From an uncultured Porphyromonadaceae bacterium (GTDB lineage Bacteria; Bacteroidota; Bacteroidia; Bacteroidales; Muribaculaceae): 64,000 nucleotides of DNA. A model generated the notes under the pieces. The model ran no database searches. It had not been told where the DNA came from and saw only the letters and a program-made list of their open reading frames with translations. The DNA lies in assembly GCA_947177685.1 (NCBI GenBank), contig CAMWVE010000004.1, positions 1 through 64,000 on the forward strand, in the 5' to 3' direction. Positions 25,357-33,329 of this stretch are shown piece by piece; position 1 is the first letter of the stretch, and each line of letters begins with the position of its first letter. A program made the position numbers and the translations under genes.

Positions 25357-26032
25357 ATAATGGGTATTTCACAGTTCCTGCTTTTATTGCGACGACATTA
25401 CCCACATCGTTCACTTCCATTCTAATGATATCTACATCTATATTATTAGGGTTGTTCAATTTTAGCGGGATTATCTTCAATTTGTATTTATTTTGATACT
25501 GCTCGATGGAGGATTGATCAACGCAGATTATATCTATTCCTCTTATTTTATTATCCCAAAAATCTATTTGCGCCTTAGATAATTGGGGAATTAAAAACGA
25601 ATATTTTAAGATACTTTTATATGGCATCCCAACTTTAATAAAATCATTGAATTCTGTTCCAAAGTTATTAAGTGACAGACTCTCAAATTTGATATTTCTA
25701 TTTTCGAATGAGGTTGTAAATAATGTGTCCTTTTTATGAATATACAACGCATTATATCTATCAGGTTCTAATTCTGTGACAAAAATGTTCCATTCATCTA
25801 AATTTTTGAGAATATATGGTTTCTTGTAATTTGGGAAAGCCGATAATGAGCCAAACCATGGGCTTTTAAATAAATCTAACTTGTCTGACAAGATAACAAG
25901 ACTATTTTGGTTAGATGCTACACATTGTATGCTATCATAGGAATAAACCTCCGCATGCACGAAATCTATTGATTTAATCATGATCAGAAGTATAACTACC
26001 CATTTTTTTGAAAATCTGAATCTTTTTAACAT
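25334..26032 (-). CDS. Secreted protein with DLFKSPW motif (possible immunity paralogue A)
   Basis: A 232-aa protein with a basic, hydrophobic signal peptide (LKRFRFSKKWVVILLIM, about 1-24) from the ATG at 26032. Longer in-frame starts would overlap the upstream gene. The mature part begins with SLVILSDKLDLFKSPW, a block that recurs in the next gene. No enzyme motif is seen. The gene overlaps the RHS tip by 23 bp. Low GC and unusual codon use (AAT, TTA, ATA) mark it as acquired. It may be an immunity or partner gene for a different toxin, a role I infer from position and duplication only. Confidence 0.5.
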   Translation of the reverse strand: MLKRFRFSKKWVVILLIMIKSIDFVHAEVYSYDSIQCVASNQNSLVILSDKLDLFKSPWFGSLSAFPNYKKPYILKNLDEWNIFVTELEPDRYNALYIHKKDTLFTTSFENRNIKFESLSLNNFGTEFNDFIKVGMPYKSILKYSFLIPQLSKAQIDFWDNKIRGIDIICVDQSSIEQYQNKYKLKIIPLKLNNPNNIDVDIIRMEVNDVGNVVAIKAGTVKYPLYDIWKLW

Positions 26033-26057
26033 ATCTAAAAAAATATAATTGCAATAA

Positions 26058-26687
26058 TTAATCCAAAAAGTCAAGGCAGTTGAATTCTCCAAAACTTATT
26101 TTGGTGAGAATGCCTTTTTTAAATATCAACTGCATGGAATTAAAATCTGTCGGATAAAGTTCTCGATTATCCACTTTCTCATTTTCCAACTTTATATACA
26201 TTGTAAAGTTATACTCCCACCCCTTAATTAAATCATACGAATTATCAGTGGCGCAATGCAGAAATTGAAACTCCTGTATATCAGACCAACTCATGCCAAT
26301 GTATAAATATTCATTTAAACATGTACCCAGTGTGCCAAGATGAACGTCTGTTACTAAAACCATATCTGTATCATCTCCCAACCCATAAATTTCTCCTAAT
26401 ATCTCATCATTTTGGTGTTTATATCTTATACTTCTACGTTCCCCATCACCCAAACTTACACTAATCTCCCAATTGCTATATTGAGGGAACCGTTCCAATA
26501 TCGTCATTGGATAAATTAAAGTACCATATACCCCTGCTTTCCATGGGCTTTTAAATAGATCTACATTATCTGAAAAATAAACCAATTTATGAGATTTGCT
26601 TTCCTCCATTGCATTATCAAGATTGCCGGAATATGCAATCAAGCAATGGAAAGCAAAGATGATGAGAATTATACATCTAAATTTCAT
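26058..26687 (-). CDS. Secreted protein with DLFKSPW motif (possible immunity paralogue B)
   Basis: A 209-aa exported protein (signal peptide about 1-20, ending AYSG) whose mature start HKLVYFSDNVDLFKSPW matches the same block of the downstream gene, with SD, DLFKSPW and the following Pro aligned. Elsewhere the two differ a lot, though both are beta-rich and of like size. I take them as diverged tandem paralogues. It precedes paralogue A by 25 nt from stop to start. Function unknown. Confidence 0.55.
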   Translation of the reverse strand: MKFRCIILIIFAFHCLIAYSGNLDNAMEESKSHKLVYFSDNVDLFKSPWKAGVYGTLIYPMTILERFPQYSNWEISVSLGDGERRSIRYKHQNDEILGEIYGLGDDTDMVLVTDVHLGTLGTCLNEYLYIGMSWSDIQEFQFLHCATDNSYDLIKGWEYNFTMYIKLENEKVDNRELYPTDFNSMQLIFKKGILTKISFGEFNCLDFLD

Positions 26688-26727
26688 AAACTATTTGATT
26701 TTTATTTTTGACTATTATATCATTTTT

Positions 26728-27150
26728 TCAATATTGCAAATAATACAACCTATGTTTTATTCCATTAGGGAATGATGAAGCTCGCCAATTAATCCATCCC
26801 TCAACAAATTCTTTCTCATTAAATGCAAGATGAGACTTTACATAGAATCTGTCCTTGGATTTTTTTAGAATAAGGACTTGCTCGAAATTTTCCTATACAG
26901 AATCATTCTGCATATAGTCTGTTATTTCGTTTTCATTATTATATACCGGTATTTTCCCAAAATACTTCCAGTCTAAGAAACATTCAACAGGAGTAAAGTC
27001 TGATGCGCTAATCTCGCTTTCTGTCAATTTAAGATTGAACTCAATATTATAAAATTCTTTGAGAGTCTTATAAAATTTAATCTCATTAAAACTATTAATA
27101 TTAAATTCTGACAGCACTAAGAATAATAGTATAATTGTTATTTTTTTCAT
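26728..27150 (-). pseudogene. Amber-interrupted secreted protein gene
   Basis: The reading frame starts at 27150 with a signal peptide (MKKITIILLFLVLSEFNIN) and runs 85 codons to a TAG at 26895-26893. The same frame then stays open for 54 more codons (ENFEQVLILKKSKDRFYVK onward) to a TGA at 26730-26728, with no other stop. The tail reads as a plausible folded beta-rich protein (FVEGWINWRASSFPN), so the TAG probably splits what was a 140-aa protein. A sequencing error or readthrough are alternatives. A possible -7 box TAACTTTA lies at 27193-27200 on the minus strand. Confidence 0.6.
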
Positions 27151-27420
27151 TTTCTAACAATTGTTTCATGGCAATGAAATTAGATTTTGCCGTAAAGTTA
27201 GCTTTAAGACACTGATAAAGCAAGTGATTTTAGTTAAAACTATTTGTTAATTCTGTTAATTACTCCAATTTATTACAATAAAAACACAGATACTCCAATA
27301 TATTTTTCAAAATAAAACATAAAACCCAAAATTCATATCAAAATAACAAAAAAATATCATCGATGAACCCGGCTCGGTGTCCCGGCTCAATGGCTCGCGA
27401 TGAACAATATATAGAAAAAA
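27151..27420. other. AT-rich gene-free right edge of the island
   Basis: Very AT-rich to about 27360. On the minus strand TAACTTTA (27193-27200, one base off TAnnTTTG) with CTTG 20 nt upstream is a weak promoter candidate for the island. GC content rises abruptly at 27361. I see no coding signal, attachment site or flanking direct repeat. Confidence 0.4.
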
Positions 27421-27456
27421 GTTGCCCCCACAAGCACTTGGTCTTGCGGGGGCAAC
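27421..27456 (-). terminator. Terminator of the LRR gene
   Basis: A 14-bp stem GTTGCCCCCACAAG / CTTGCGGGGGCAAC (one mismatch), loop 8 nt, followed on the minus strand by TTTTTT. Confidence 0.9.
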
Positions 27457-27479
27457 CTCCTATTTATAGAATCGGTCGG

Positions 27480-28538
27480 TTAGTAGTTCCATTGACATGC
27501 CACCATTCTGAGGTTATCGCATCCGATTGTACGGAGGTCAGTGATAACATTGAATCGGCAGTTGATGTAAGTAAGAGCTGAGTCGAACGAAACATCTACG
27601 GTGTTAAGCTGGTTGTTGTTGCAAAGCAGACGCTGCAGGAAGGTCTGGTTTGAAAGGTCGAGACGGGTAAGGTCGTTGTAAGAGCAGTCGATGAAGATGA
27701 TCTGCGGGCAACCCTGAACGTCGAGTGTGGTGAGGTCGTTGTAAGAGCAAACCAAGTCAAGAAGAGCGTTGCAGTTACGGACACCCAGAGTGGTCATGTG
27801 GTTGTCAGAGCAAACGAATGAGCTGAGTGAGGGGAGACCTGAAACAATCATTGTGGTGATTTCGTTGTCGTCAACATTGAGGTTGGTGAGGTTTTCAACA
27901 CCCATCATGTTGAGTGAGGTCAGTTTGTTGTAACCGCAGTAGAGGTTCTTCAGGTTAGCACAACCGGTGATGAGGAGTGATTCAAGGTGGCAACCCTGTA
28001 CGTTAAGAGTCTTAAGGTTAGCGAGGTTGGAGAAGTTGAGAACAGTGAAGTAGTTGTTAGAACAGTTCATGGTCTCAAGGAAGGGTGTGTTCTGGAAGTC
28101 AACGTCAGTCAGACGGTTTTTGTAGATGTTAACCTTGGTGAGCTGGTTGCAGCCTGTCACGTCAAGTGTGGTGAGGGCGTTGCGCTGAGCGTCAAGTTCT
28201 GAGAGAACTGCGTCGCCTGCCAGATTCAGTGAAGTGAGTTTGTTACGCTGAACGTCAACTTTTTTGAGGGCGGTGAAGTTCGAGAGGTCGAGAGAACCTG
28301 CGATTTTCTTATCTTTCCAGTCGATGGCGGTGATATGACCGTTTTCAACTGTCACACCTTCCCAAGTTGAGGGAGCGTTGAGATCTGCGATGCGGAGAGC
28401 ATCTGCGTTAGTACCATTTTCCTGTGCGGGTTGTGACAAGAATGCTTTTAGTTGAGCCATTTCTTTCTTGTCCATTTTCTGTGCAAACGCTACTAAACTA
28501 CCGAGAACGATTGCAAATAATAATACTGCTTTTTTCAT
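27480..28538 (-). CDS. Secreted leucine-rich repeat protein
   Basis: A 352-aa exported protein with a signal peptide (1-19, ending AFA-Q) followed by a short helical region (KEMAQLKAFLSQPAQENG) and then LRRs to the last residue. From about residue 110 the repeats are exactly 21 residues long, for example LTTLDVTGCNQLTKVNIYKNR with the same spacing eleven times. The last repeat ends CQWNY, with no C-terminal sorting domain, lipobox or anchor. LRRs of this kind bind proteins; surface or secreted location is inferred from the signal peptide. It has its own terminator and no coupled neighbour. Confidence 0.88.
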   Translation of the reverse strand: MKKAVLLFAIVLGSLVAFAQKMDKKEMAQLKAFLSQPAQENGTNADALRIADLNAPSTWEGVTVENGHITAIDWKDKKIAGSLDLSNFTALKKVDVQRNKLTSLNLAGDAVLSELDAQRNALTTLDVTGCNQLTKVNIYKNRLTDVDFQNTPFLETMNCSNNYFTVLNFSNLANLKTLNVQGCHLESLLITGCANLKNLYCGYNKLTSLNMMGVENLTNLNVDDNEITTMIVSGLPSLSSFVCSDNHMTTLGVRNCNALLDLVCSYNDLTTLDVQGCPQIIFIDCSYNDLTRLDLSNQTFLQRLLCNNNQLNTVDVSFDSALTYINCRFNVITDLRTIGCDNLRMVACQWNY

Positions 28539-28688
28539 ATAAATAGAATTTTAAATAGGTTTTCGATTTTGTTTTGATCTTAATTACACTTATATAACAC
28601 AATCAGATGAAAAAAGTTTTTTGAAAGTTCAATTTTTTTTAATTATTTTTTCAATTTGTTTTAGCTGTCATGGCTTACAGTCTGATAA

Positions 28689-30236
28689 TCAGAATGGTTG
28701 AGGCTGTTCACCCGGTTCAGGAAAAATGTCGGGGAGGGGTGAATTATTTTCCTGCGCACCCAACATGATGCCTGCGGCAGGATTATTCAGGCGCGAGCCT
28801 ATGACTGACTCGGAGGTGGTGAAGTCTGTCTCAGTCCAGTTTTCGAAACGGGCGAACTTGCTGCGGAAGCGCATGTCAACGTCAGCCGTGGAGCCTGAGC
28901 GGTGCTTGGCTATGATGAACTCAGCCTTGCCGCGAATATCCCTACCCTCGGCATCGACTCCGCTCTTGAGATAATATTCCGGACGGTGAATGAAGCATAC
29001 GATGTCGGCATCCTGCTCGATGGCACCGGACTCACGGAGGTCGGAGAGTTGCGGTTTCTTTCCGTCGGTGCGGTTCTCTACCTGACGGTTAAGCTGCGAC
29101 AGGGCAATGATGGGGATGTTAAGTTCCTTGGCAAGCTGCTTGAGCGAGCGTGAAATCATGCTGACCTCCTGCTCACGGCTGCCGAACTTCATGCCGGAGG
29201 CGTTCATCAGCTGCAGGTAGTCGATGATGATGAGCTGCACCTGATGTTCGCGCACCAGACGGCGTGCCTTTGTACGCAGCTCGAAGATGGAGAGCGAAGG
29301 TGTGTCATCGATGAACAACGGGGCGCCGTAAAGATGCTTTATGCGCGACATCAGCTGGTCCCATTCCATTTCGGTGAGGCGACCGCTCTTGATTTTCTCA
29401 CCCTCGAGTTCACACACATTGCTTATCAAACGGTTAAGCAGCTGAATGTTTGACATTTCAAGCGAGAACACGGCAATGGGGGTGTTGTAGTTCACCGCCA
29501 TGTTCTTTGCCATGGAGAGGACAAAGGCGGTCTTACCCATGGCAGGGCGTGCGGCGATGATAATAAGGTCAGAGTTCTGCCATCCGGAGGTGATGCGGTC
29601 CAGATCATGATATCCGGTTTCCAGTCCGCTCAGTCCGCTCGTGCGGTTGGCAGCATTCTGAATCTGCTCCAGTGCCTGTTGTATGACGGGGTCGATCTGC
29701 GTCACATCTTTTTTCACATTACGCTGTGAAATCTCGAAGAGCTTACCCTCGGCTTCCTGCAGCAGGTCGTCCACATCGTTGCTCTCGTCAAATGCTTTCG
29801 ACTCTATTTCGGAAGAGAAACGAATCAGTTCGCGTGCCAGATATTTCTGCGCCACGATGCGGGCATGATATTCGACATGAGCTCCCGACGCCACGCGCGA
29901 AGTGAGGTCAGCTATATACATGGGTCCGCCCACTTTGTCGAGCAGGTCCATCTGGCGCAACTGTTCGGTCACCGTCAGCATGTCAATCGGCTCCTGTGCT
30001 GCGCCTAACGCCTGCACTGCGGAATAAATGTGCTGGTGAGCGGGTTCATAGAAGCTTTCCGGTTTCAGAATGTCGCATACCTCGGTGTAGGCATCCTTCT
30101 CAAGCATCAGCGCGCCTAACACGGCTGCCTCAATTTCAATGTCACGCGGCTGCAGACGTCCGCCGGTGGCATACATTGAATCGTGTTGCGGTTTTTTGTC
30201 GGAACGAGGGGTGGTATTCTCGAATTTCATACTCAT
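28689..30236 (-). CDS. dnaB: Replicative DNA helicase
   Basis: A 515-aa DnaB, the hexameric 5'-3' replicative helicase. The N-terminal domain begins at LQPRDIEIEAAVLGALM; the RecA-like domain has Walker A AARPAMGKT, the Walker B-like LIIIDYLQLM, and arginine-finger region KHRSGSTADVDMRF. A linker helix and the C-terminal tail are complete. I place the start at the ATG 30236 (an ATG at 30230 is equally possible), because the longer frame to 30284 lies upstream of the -7 box TAACTTTG at 30255-30262. Monocistronic. Confidence 0.96.
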   Translation of the reverse strand: MSMKFENTTPRSDKKPQHDSMYATGGRLQPRDIEIEAAVLGALMLEKDAYTEVCDILKPESFYEPAHQHIYSAVQALGAAQEPIDMLTVTEQLRQMDLLDKVGGPMYIADLTSRVASGAHVEYHARIVAQKYLARELIRFSSEIESKAFDESNDVDDLLQEAEGKLFEISQRNVKKDVTQIDPVIQQALEQIQNAANRTSGLSGLETGYHDLDRITSGWQNSDLIIIAARPAMGKTAFVLSMAKNMAVNYNTPIAVFSLEMSNIQLLNRLISNVCELEGEKIKSGRLTEMEWDQLMSRIKHLYGAPLFIDDTPSLSIFELRTKARRLVREHQVQLIIIDYLQLMNASGMKFGSREQEVSMISRSLKQLAKELNIPIIALSQLNRQVENRTDGKKPQLSDLRESGAIEQDADIVCFIHRPEYYLKSGVDAEGRDIRGKAEFIIAKHRSGSTADVDMRFRSKFARFENWTETDFTTSESVIGSRLNNPAAGIMLGAQENNSPLPDIFPEPGEQPQPF

Positions 30237-30254
30237 ATATATAATGTGATAATG

Positions 30255-30284
30255 CAAAGTTACTGACTTTAATCCACAACACAA
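30255..30284 (-). promoter_or_regulatory. Promoter of dnaB
   Basis: On the minus strand TAACTTTG (30262-30255) is an exact -7 match with TTGT 19 nt upstream. The leader is only about 10-18 nt. Confidence 0.6.
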
Positions 30285-30347
30285 CGCGGCTCCGGATAAA
30301 ATTATCCAACATTTATCTACAATAATTCAACACCCACAAAAATTTAA

Positions 30348-30389
30348 CAGAGGTGCGAACCATTATTGCACACCTCTGCTATAATTTTG
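30348..30389 (+). promoter_or_regulatory. Hairpin and -7 box upstream of the 67-aa gene
   Basis: CAGAGGTG (30348-30355) and CACCTCTG (30371-30378) form a perfect 8-bp inverted repeat that ends just before TAATTTTG (30382-30389), an exact -7 box. The position suggests an operator overlapping the promoter; no good -33 box is seen. Confidence 0.45.
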
Positions 30390-30417
30390 CGGTATCAAAT
30401 CAATAAATATCAAAGTC

Positions 30418-30621
30418 ATGAACCCGAAATCTATTGTATTCAGCCAGCGTGTAATCAACACAATCAACTCTCTTCCCATGGAGGACCGGGTAGCCATTTC
30501 AACCGCCATGTTCGGCGAATTTGTGCTTGGCATGAAAGAGAACCTCGGCTTATCGTCGCAACACATCATGCTCTATGCCGTCATCCGCCAGTATATCCTC
30601 CGTGATTCGGAGGCATCATAA
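30418..30621 (+). CDS. Small conserved protein of unknown function
   Basis: A 67-aa soluble, mostly helical protein (MNPKSIVFSQRVINTINSLP at the start) of a type I recognise as conserved in Bacteroidales but without a named domain. It has a good -7 box and a plausible start. It converges with gpmA: the two genes overlap by 6 bp at their 3' ends and no terminator lies between them. Function unknown. Confidence 0.65.
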   Translation: MNPKSIVFSQRVINTINSLPMEDRVAISTAMFGEFVLGMKENLGLSSQHIMLYAVIRQYILRDSEAS

Positions 30622-31302
30622 CTGATAGTGGCGAATCACCTGCATCTCGTGGTCAAGTTCGAACACAATGGGCACACCGGTGGGGATTTCGTAGGTGGCT
30701 ATCTGCTGGGGTGAGAGACCGAGCAGATTCATGACCAATCCGCGCAAGGAATTTCCGTGGGCTGTGATCAGCACCGTGTCATATTGGTGGAGAGCCCTGA
30801 GAATCATGTTGTTATAAAACGGCTCGACTCGTTCTATGGTATCCCTGAGTGACTCGGTCAGCGGCAAAGACTGCCGGGGCACCTGATTATAACGGGGATC
30901 GAAGCCGGGGAAGCGTGGATCAGACGGAGTGATGGCAGGAGGCTGCACATCGTAGCTGCGACGCCATATATGCACTTGCTCATCGCCATATTCCTTGGCT
31001 GTTTCCGCCTTATTAAGTCCTTGAAGCGCACCATAGAAACGCTCGTTCAATCGCCAGTCCTTGACTACGGGCACCCAGTCGCGCTCCATAGCGGCAAGTG
31101 CTATCTGCTGGGTGTGGATGGCTCGACGGAGATAGGATGTGAAACAGATGTCGGGATAGAGTGACGCCTGTTTCATTTTTAGCCCGGCTCGGCGCGCCTC
31201 TTCGAGTCCGGTATCGCTAAGTTCCACATCGGTCCATCCGGTAAAACGGTTTTCCAGATTCCACTGGCTCTGACCGTGGCGGAGTAAAATCAGTTTTTTC
31301 AT
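30616..31302 (-). CDS. gpmA: 2,3-bisphosphoglycerate-dependent phosphoglycerate mutase
   Basis: A 228-aa GpmA that interconverts 3- and 2-phosphoglycerate in glycolysis. The phospho-histidine motif LLRHGQSQWN is at residues 5-14, followed by RFTGWTDVELS; the second histidine is in ITAHGNSLRGL and the loop SYLRRAIHTQQIAL is present. Length is typical of the dependent class. A perfect 9-bp hairpin (31305-31329) ends 2 nt before the ATG. It lies downstream of the HD-domain gene on the same strand. Confidence 0.95.
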   Translation of the reverse strand: MKKLILLRHGQSQWNLENRFTGWTDVELSDTGLEEARRAGLKMKQASLYPDICFTSYLRRAIHTQQIALAAMERDWVPVVKDWRLNERFYGALQGLNKAETAKEYGDEQVHIWRRSYDVQPPAITPSDPRFPGFDPRYNQVPRQSLPLTESLRDTIERVEPFYNNMILRALHQYDTVLITAHGNSLRGLVMNLLGLSPQQIATYEIPTGVPIVFELDHEMQVIRHYQL

Positions 31303-31304
31303 AG

Positions 31305-31329
31305 TATCAGTAGGTTTGTTCTACTGATA
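31305..31329 (-). promoter_or_regulatory. Hairpin at the gpmA start codon
   Basis: On the minus strand TATCAGTAG, a 7-nt loop, and CTACTGATA form a perfect 9-bp stem ending 2 nt before the gpmA ATG. It covers the whole ribosome-binding zone. It could occlude initiation, act as a processing site, or simply terminate the HD gene; no T-run supports the last. Confidence 0.55.
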
Positions 31330-31358
31330 TAACATCCGCCTGATGGAATGGTTTTACA

Positions 31359-31898
31359 TCATGAGAATTCTGCCTTCAATTTAAGAAATCTTTGCATTGT
31401 GGCATCGCCGAAGCGTTGCATTGAGCGTTCCACCTCGTCGATCGATTTACGCTCCATATCTCCGCTTTTGGAGTAAAACTTATCGGCGTAGCATACGACA
31501 CGTTCAAGTAGAGTCTCCGGAACCAGATCAATGTGGGGCAACGGCAAATCGCGTGCTTCGATTTCGGCGCGGGTCAGTCCGGACCCGGTGTGCCGTTCTG
31601 CCACACGCGCGTCAGCCTCCGGGTAGCCCTCGCGTCGCAACAGTTCCGCTCCAAGGATTCCGTGGCGTATGTAAGGTTCTGTTCCGTGACACTCAATAGA
31701 TGGGGCATCAGTCATGAATACTCCAATGTCATGAAGCATGGCAGCCTCACGCACTTCCTCCTCCGAGAGTGGCAACCGCTTCGCGCGCACAATCTCCACA
31801 GCCATCTCTGCCACCCCTTGGCAATGGCGTAAATAAATATCCCGCAGGGGAGAACCCACGGGATAATATTTATCTATAATTTTGTTATAATCAGCCAT
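31359..31898 (-). CDS. HD-domain phosphohydrolase
   Basis: A 179-aa HD-domain protein. Metal ligands fit the HD pattern: H25 (LRHCQGVAEMA), the HD pair in AAMLHDIGVF about 55-56, and a later D in VVCYADKFYSKS. HD proteins of this size cleave phosphate esters of nucleotides or act in dinucleotide signalling; the substrate cannot be named. It starts directly at the end of ilvE (1 nt after its stop), so the two are co-transcribed. The C-terminus is helical and complete. Confidence 0.88.
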   Translation of the reverse strand: MADYNKIIDKYYPVGSPLRDIYLRHCQGVAEMAVEIVRAKRLPLSEEEVREAAMLHDIGVFMTDAPSIECHGTEPYIRHGILGAELLRREGYPEADARVAERHTGSGLTRAEIEARDLPLPHIDLVPETLLERVVCYADKFYSKSGDMERKSIDEVERSMQRFGDATMQRFLKLKAEFS

Positions 31899-32921
31899 TT
31901 ATAAGATCGTATTCCAACCAAAAATGTCCTCTATATCGCCGTTCTGGATGCCGCGCAATGTATTGTAGAGCATGGTGGTCACCGGACCCGGCTTCCCATC
32001 TTTGGAAATGACATATTTCTTGCCTGTGTCAAGGTCATCGATTTCGCCTACGGGCGATGCCACTGCCGCTGTGCCACAAGCTGCCGCTTCATCGACATGC
32101 TCCAGTTCATCAACCGTGACATGGCGCTGCTCAACCTTTATTCCATTGTGGCGTGCAATGGTCATCAGCGAGTCATTGGTGATCGAGGGGAGTATGGAGT
32201 CAGATGCCGGGGTGACGTAGACGCCATCCTTAATGGCATAGAAGTTGGCAGGACCGCACTCGTCGAGATAACGTTTCTCCTTGGGGTCAAGATAGAGCAC
32301 GGCTGAATATCCGAGCGAGTGAGCTTTTTCACCGGCAGAGAGCGATGCCGCATAGTTGCCGCCTACCTTCCAGCGACCTGTGCCCTGCGGAGCCACACGG
32401 TCAAACTCTCTCATGATGCAGATATTCGTGGGCTTGAATCCGCTCTTGAAATAGGGACCAACCGGACTCACCATTATTATGAAAACATACTCTGACGCCG
32501 GTTTCACACCAATCTGGGCAGTCATTCCAAGCTCTATGGGGCGGATATAGAGCGATGCACCGGTGCCATAGGGAGGCACGAAGCGGGCATTCAGCTCAAC
32601 AACCTTCAGCACCATTTCCTTGAAAAGTTCCACAGGGACAGGTTCCATCATGAGTCCGCAAGCTGAGGAGCGGATGCGCTTGGCATTCTCTTCCAGACGG
32701 AAAATCCTGATTTTGTCATCTTTGCCGCGGAAAGCCTTCAGTCCTTCAAAGACTTCCTGCCCATAGTGGAGCGCCGTAGCGGCAATGTGCATATCAATTT
32801 TATCAGAGGTAGACACTTCTATTTCACCCCATTTGCCATCACGGAAATGACAGCGGACATTGTAATCAGTGGGAACATATCCGAACCCGAGGTTACTCCA
32901 GTCAATATCTGTATTATTCAT
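31899..32921 (-). CDS. ilvE: Branched-chain amino acid aminotransferase
   Basis: A 340-aa fold-type IV PLP enzyme that makes leucine, isoleucine and valine from their keto acids. The PLP lysine is in the segment GRWKVGGNYAASL, with GQEVFEGLKAF and LDECGPANFYAI as further hallmarks. Length and layout fit the BCAT-type (IlvE) enzyme. It is first in an operon with the HD hydrolase. A -7 box TAAATTTG lies at 32942-32949 on the minus strand, giving a leader of about 15-20 nt. Confidence 0.96.
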   Translation of the reverse strand: MNNTDIDWSNLGFGYVPTDYNVRCHFRDGKWGEIEVSTSDKIDMHIAATALHYGQEVFEGLKAFRGKDDKIRIFRLEENAKRIRSSACGLMMEPVPVELFKEMVLKVVELNARFVPPYGTGASLYIRPIELGMTAQIGVKPASEYVFIIMVSPVGPYFKSGFKPTNICIMREFDRVAPQGTGRWKVGGNYAASLSAGEKAHSLGYSAVLYLDPKEKRYLDECGPANFYAIKDGVYVTPASDSILPSITNDSLMTIARHNGIKVEQRHVTVDELEHVDEAAACGTAAVASPVGEIDDLDTGKKYVISKDGKPGPVTTMLYNTLRGIQNGDIEDIFGWNTIL

Positions 32922-32941
32922 TCTTTCACGAAATTTTTGTG

Positions 32942-32949
32942 CAAATTTA
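32942..32949 (-). promoter_or_regulatory. -7 box of ilvE
   Basis: On the minus strand TAAATTTG is an exact match to TAnnTTTG. A TTTT around 20 nt upstream is a possible -33. Confidence 0.5.
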
Positions 32950-33120
32950 CAAAATAATTCAATCAGGATGAAAAAGAATTAAGAAATTTTCAAGAAATAT
33001 TATTCCGATGCAGGTTTGACAGCCGTTTGCTGTTTTTGAACTGAGTTTACCCTCATTATGATGTCCGACAATGACAGATCCCGTTCCCTAATATTTATTA
33101 ACGCTGTGAAACGGGGTATT

Positions 33121-33306
33121 AACTTGCAGGCGGATGTCAAAAAAAGGCGGTGTGTCATAATAAGCCATCTGCGGTGTTGCTTTCGGAAACGGCTTCGGTC
33201 ACATACTTATGTATGCTCCCCTCAGCCTTATCCTCAGCGCCTTGCGTCTGACTCATTCTGACAAACCTGAAGAGGGTGCGCCAAAATGCATTTTGACACA
33301 CCCTCT
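33121..33306. repeat. Intergenic repeat ending in a palindromic terminator
   Basis: In the gene-free stretch 32922-33329, this segment contains a GGTGTGTCAT half-motif near 33149, a short hairpin CATAC-TTAT-GTATG (33202-33215), and a 3' part (33232-33306) nearly identical to 57306-57380. The end is the 16-bp palindrome AGAGGGTGCGCCAAAA / TTTTGACACACCCTCT (33271-33306), which terminates the amidase gene or the opposite strand. The 67-codon frame over this repeat is an artefact. Confidence 0.75.
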
Positions 33307-33329
33307 TTGTTCATGGATTGTCTGTGGAA

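Noticed and set aside
23746..27479. Transposase, integrase or attachment repeats at the island edges
   Set aside because: I found no such gene and no flanking direct repeats, so mobility of the island is only suggested by composition.
30237..30284. Longer N-terminus for dnaB
   Set aside because: It reads through the -7 box at 30255-30262, so it cannot be in the transcript, and the extra residues match nothing in DnaB.
33058..33261. A 67-codon frame with basic and cysteine residues
   Set aside because: It lies across the intergenic repeat and its coding is forced by repeat sequence; no conserved domain.
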